Shown: piece by piece, positions 62,575 to 64,000 of the stretch
How positions within the stretch are numbered: position 1 is the first letter of the stretch
Layout of the letters: every line of letters begins with the position of its first letter
Assembly (NCBI GenBank): GCA_964571765.1
Contig: CAZNDH010000003.1
Location: 62,001 to 126,000 of the forward strand
Reading direction: 5' to 3'
Length of the DNA stretch: 64,000 nucleotides
DNA from: ZC4RG35 sp964571765
GTDB taxonomy: Bacteria > Actinomycetota > Acidimicrobiia > Spongiisociales > ZC4RG35
The notes under the pieces: model-generated
Seen by the model: the letters and a program-made list of their open reading frames with translations, nothing else
The model's database searches: none
Told to the model about the DNA's origin: nothing
Translations under genes and position numbers: made by a program

Positions 62575-63020
62575 GCATGATCGTGGTGGTCCTCTTTGGC
62601 ATCCTCGGTGGCCTGGCAGGTGCCTTGCAGTCCCAGTTCCTCGGCTTCATGGAGAACCGGGTGGGGACCCTGGCCACCACCTTCATCACCTACGGGGGCG
62701 GAGGGCTGGCCATCGGGCTGCTCATGCTCGCCCTCGGAGGCGGTCGCTGGTCTTCCCTGCGTGATGTCCCCTGGTGGGCCTTCACCGCTGGGCTCATGGG
62801 GCTGGTGGTCGTGGCCACCCTGGGGATCACCGTGGCCCGACTGGGATTGGGGGCGGGGATGACGCTGTTCACCGGAGCCACCCTCACCCTGGCAGCGGTC
62901 ATCGATCACTTCGGCTGGTTCTCCGTGGCCACCACCCTCGACGCCAGACGTCTCGCCGGCATGGCCATGGTCATCTTCGGCACCTGGCTGGTGGTGGGGG
63001 GCGCCTCCACCACGGCCTGA
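62571..63020 (+). CDS. YdcZ/DUF606-type small DMT transporter
   Basis: A 149-residue membrane protein with five hydrophobic helices, matching the half-size DMT family YdcZ: it opens MSMIVVVLFGILGGLAGALQ and keeps GVMATLG-like helices with ITVARLGLGAGMTLF, followed by DHFGWF and a final helix. Such proteins work as dimers; substrate unknown. The ATG overlaps the mgs stop (ATGA), which makes a link with mannosylglycerate or its precursors conceivable but unproven. Confidence 0.85.
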   Translation: MSMIVVVLFGILGGLAGALQSQFLGFMENRVGTLATTFITYGGGGLAIGLLMLALGGGRWSSLRDVPWWAFTAGLMGLVVVATLGITVARLGLGAGMTLFTGATLTLAAVIDHFGWFSVATTLDARRLAGMAMVIFGTWLVVGGASTTA

Positions 63021-63026
63021 CCAGGG

Positions 63027-63599
63027 TTACCGGCGCTCGCCGAGAAGACGCCAGGCCCCGGGGAGAAGGATCCCGGCGGCAGAGGCTTTGATGATGTCGC
63101 CGAGGAGGAAGGGTGCCAGCCCCTTCTCCACGGCCTCGACCAAGGGCCAGCCGGTGGCCGCCATCAGACCAGCCACCCCGAACGAGTAGATGACTGCCGA
63201 CCCGGCGAGGAAAGCGGTGAAGGTAGTTGGGAACGAGCGGTCATGACCGGCCTGGGCCATCCATCCCACGAGGCCGGCGGCGAAGACGAAGCCCACCAGG
63301 TAACCCCCGGTTGCCCCGGTGACCACCTCCCAGCCGCCGCTGGACTCAGTGAACACCGGTGCTCCCAGGGCGCCCACCACCAGGTAGAGAGCCTGTCCGG
63401 CGGCCCCGAGACGCCAGCCCAAGGCAGCCGCGGTGAGGAGGACGGCAAACGTCTGCCCGGTGATCGGGACCGGGGTGAAGGGGAGGATGACCCTCCATTG
63501 GGCGGCGAGGGCGGTGAGAGCGGCCGCACCGACCACCAGGAGGACCGAGATCACCTTCGACTGGCGGAAGACTCTCTGGCTGATCACCGCTGACGTCAT
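63027..63599 (-). CDS. bioY: Biotin transporter BioY (S-component)
   Basis: A 190-residue integral membrane S-component that binds and takes up biotin. Six hydrophobic helices, with the family motifs FTPVPITGQTFAVLLTAAALG, GAPVFTESSGGWEVVTGATGGYLVGF and LLGDIIKA. The ATG has GAGGAG three bases upstream within a purine-rich run. No EcfA or EcfT genes are in the window, so it relies on a distant energising module or acts alone. Convergent with the YdcZ-type gene by a 6-base gap. Confidence 0.94.
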   Translation of the reverse strand: MTSAVISQRVFRQSKVISVLLVVGAAALTALAAQWRVILPFTPVPITGQTFAVLLTAAALGWRLGAAGQALYLVVGALGAPVFTESSGGWEVVTGATGGYLVGFVFAAGLVGWMAQAGHDRSFPTTFTAFLAGSAVIYSFGVAGLMAATGWPLVEAVEKGLAPFLLGDIIKASAAGILLPGAWRLLGERR

Positions 63600-63654
63600 G
63601 ACTCCTCGCCTCCTTCGACTGATCCGGCCAATCGCGTCGTCCCGAAGTTAGCCC

Positions 63655-64000
63655 TCACCCGAGGGCGATCAGCGCCAGGGCGACCAGGGTGAGCACCAGG
63701 CCGGCCACCTGCCGGAAACGCAGGTGCTCCTTGCGCACCAGTCGGGCCATGGCAACGGTGACCGCCGGGTACAGCGACGCCGAGATCGACACCAGGGCCA
63801 GGGAGCCGGAGCGGAGTCCGAGGAGCAGGGCAACGTTGCCCCCGACGTCGAAGAGCCCGTTGACCCCGACCAAAGTGGTGGGCACACCGGCGAGGCGACG
63901 CATCTCCCAGACCCCACCGAACGCCAGCGCCAGCATCATCCCCATGGTTGCCGCCCGAGCCGGGACCAGGGGAAGCAGCCCCGACGCCTCGGCGGTGCGG
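63655..64000 (-). CDS. EamA/DMT transporter, C-terminal part (cut by the window edge)
   Basis: The frame is open to the edge of the window, so the 5' part is missing. The visible 114 residues resemble the last half of a ten-helix EamA protein: a helix pair (MGMMLALAFGG, LVGVNGLFDVGGNVALLLGL), the SLALVSISASLYPAVTVAMARLVRKEHLR segment typical of the second EamA repeat, and a final helix QVAGLVLTLVALALIALG. An internal ATG at 63945 is not the likely start, since the preceding codons also fit the family. Substrate unknown. Confidence 0.8.
   Translation of the reverse strand, partial: RTAEASGLLPLVPARAATMGMMLALAFGGVWEMRRLAGVPTTLVGVNGLFDVGGNVALLLGLRSGSLALVSISASLYPAVTVAMARLVRKEHLRFRQVAGLVLTLVALALIALG

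Noticed and set aside
1..64000. tRNA, rRNA, insertion sequences, prophage or CRISPR arrays
   Set aside because: Looked for in the gaps, which are nearly all under 140 bases; none has a tRNA T-arm pattern, transposase fragment or regularly spaced repeats.

Overview
The window is a gene-dense, high-GC bacterial chromosome segment of about 50 protein genes with almost no intergenic space. The gene set points to an actinobacterium: an AdnA/AdnB-type helicase-nuclease pair, a mycobacterial-type alpha-methylacyl-CoA racemase, a FadD15-like acyl-CoA synthetase, a large PlsB acyltransferase, and lipoproteins with threonine-rich linkers. I infer a deep-branching lineage such as Acidimicrobiia, but nothing here fixes the genus. 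There are no insertion sequences, phage genes, CRISPR arrays, rRNA or tRNA genes.

Layout. 0-9 kb: a RecB-like nuclease, glutamate dehydrogenase, the adnA-adnB pair, plsY and dtd. 9-16 kb: plsB, a small membrane protein, an ABC-2 exporter (two permeases plus ATPase) and an alpha/beta hydrolase. 16-23 kb: aceE coupled to a rhodanese-ThiF fusion and a JAMM peptidase, then a CoxG-like protein, a MogA/MoaB protein, an unknown membrane protein and nfuA. 23-28 kb: thiamine pyrophosphokinase, a divergent ATP-type PEP carboxykinase, a D-2-hydroxyacid dehydrogenase and an L,D-transpeptidase lipoprotein. 27-40 kb: a fatty-acyl/branched-chain catabolic block (two-domain hydratase, MFE-2-type dehydrogenase, acyl-CoA synthetase, racemase), two substrate-binding lipoproteins without a permease, an AI-2E family membrane protein, a second acyl-CoA synthetase and an HSD17B10-like dehydrogenase. 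40-46 kb: murI, menF, menD, menC, a cytochrome c lipoprotein and manC. 46-49 kb: a second ABC-2 exporter and an unknown coiled-coil protein. 49-55 kb: gcvP under a single-aptamer glycine riboswitch, ychF, gpsA and an EamA transporter. 55-64 kb: a herA-sbcD-sbcC-nurA operon, mannosylglycerate synthase, a YdcZ-type transporter, bioY and the end of another EamA transporter.

How they work together. Two DNA double-strand-end processing machines lie at opposite ends: AdnAB-like, and a four-gene cluster arranged like the archaeal HerA-NurA-Mre11-Rad50 set. manC can supply GDP-mannose to the mannosylglycerate synthase, which suggests osmotic or heat-stress protection by this solute. menF, menD and menC make the early menaquinone intermediates, next to a haem lipoprotein that could accept electrons. 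gpsA, plsB and plsY cover the first steps of phospholipid synthesis. Genes are extensively coupled by ATGA, GTGA, TTGA or TGATG overlaps, and several convergent pairs overlap at their 3' ends.
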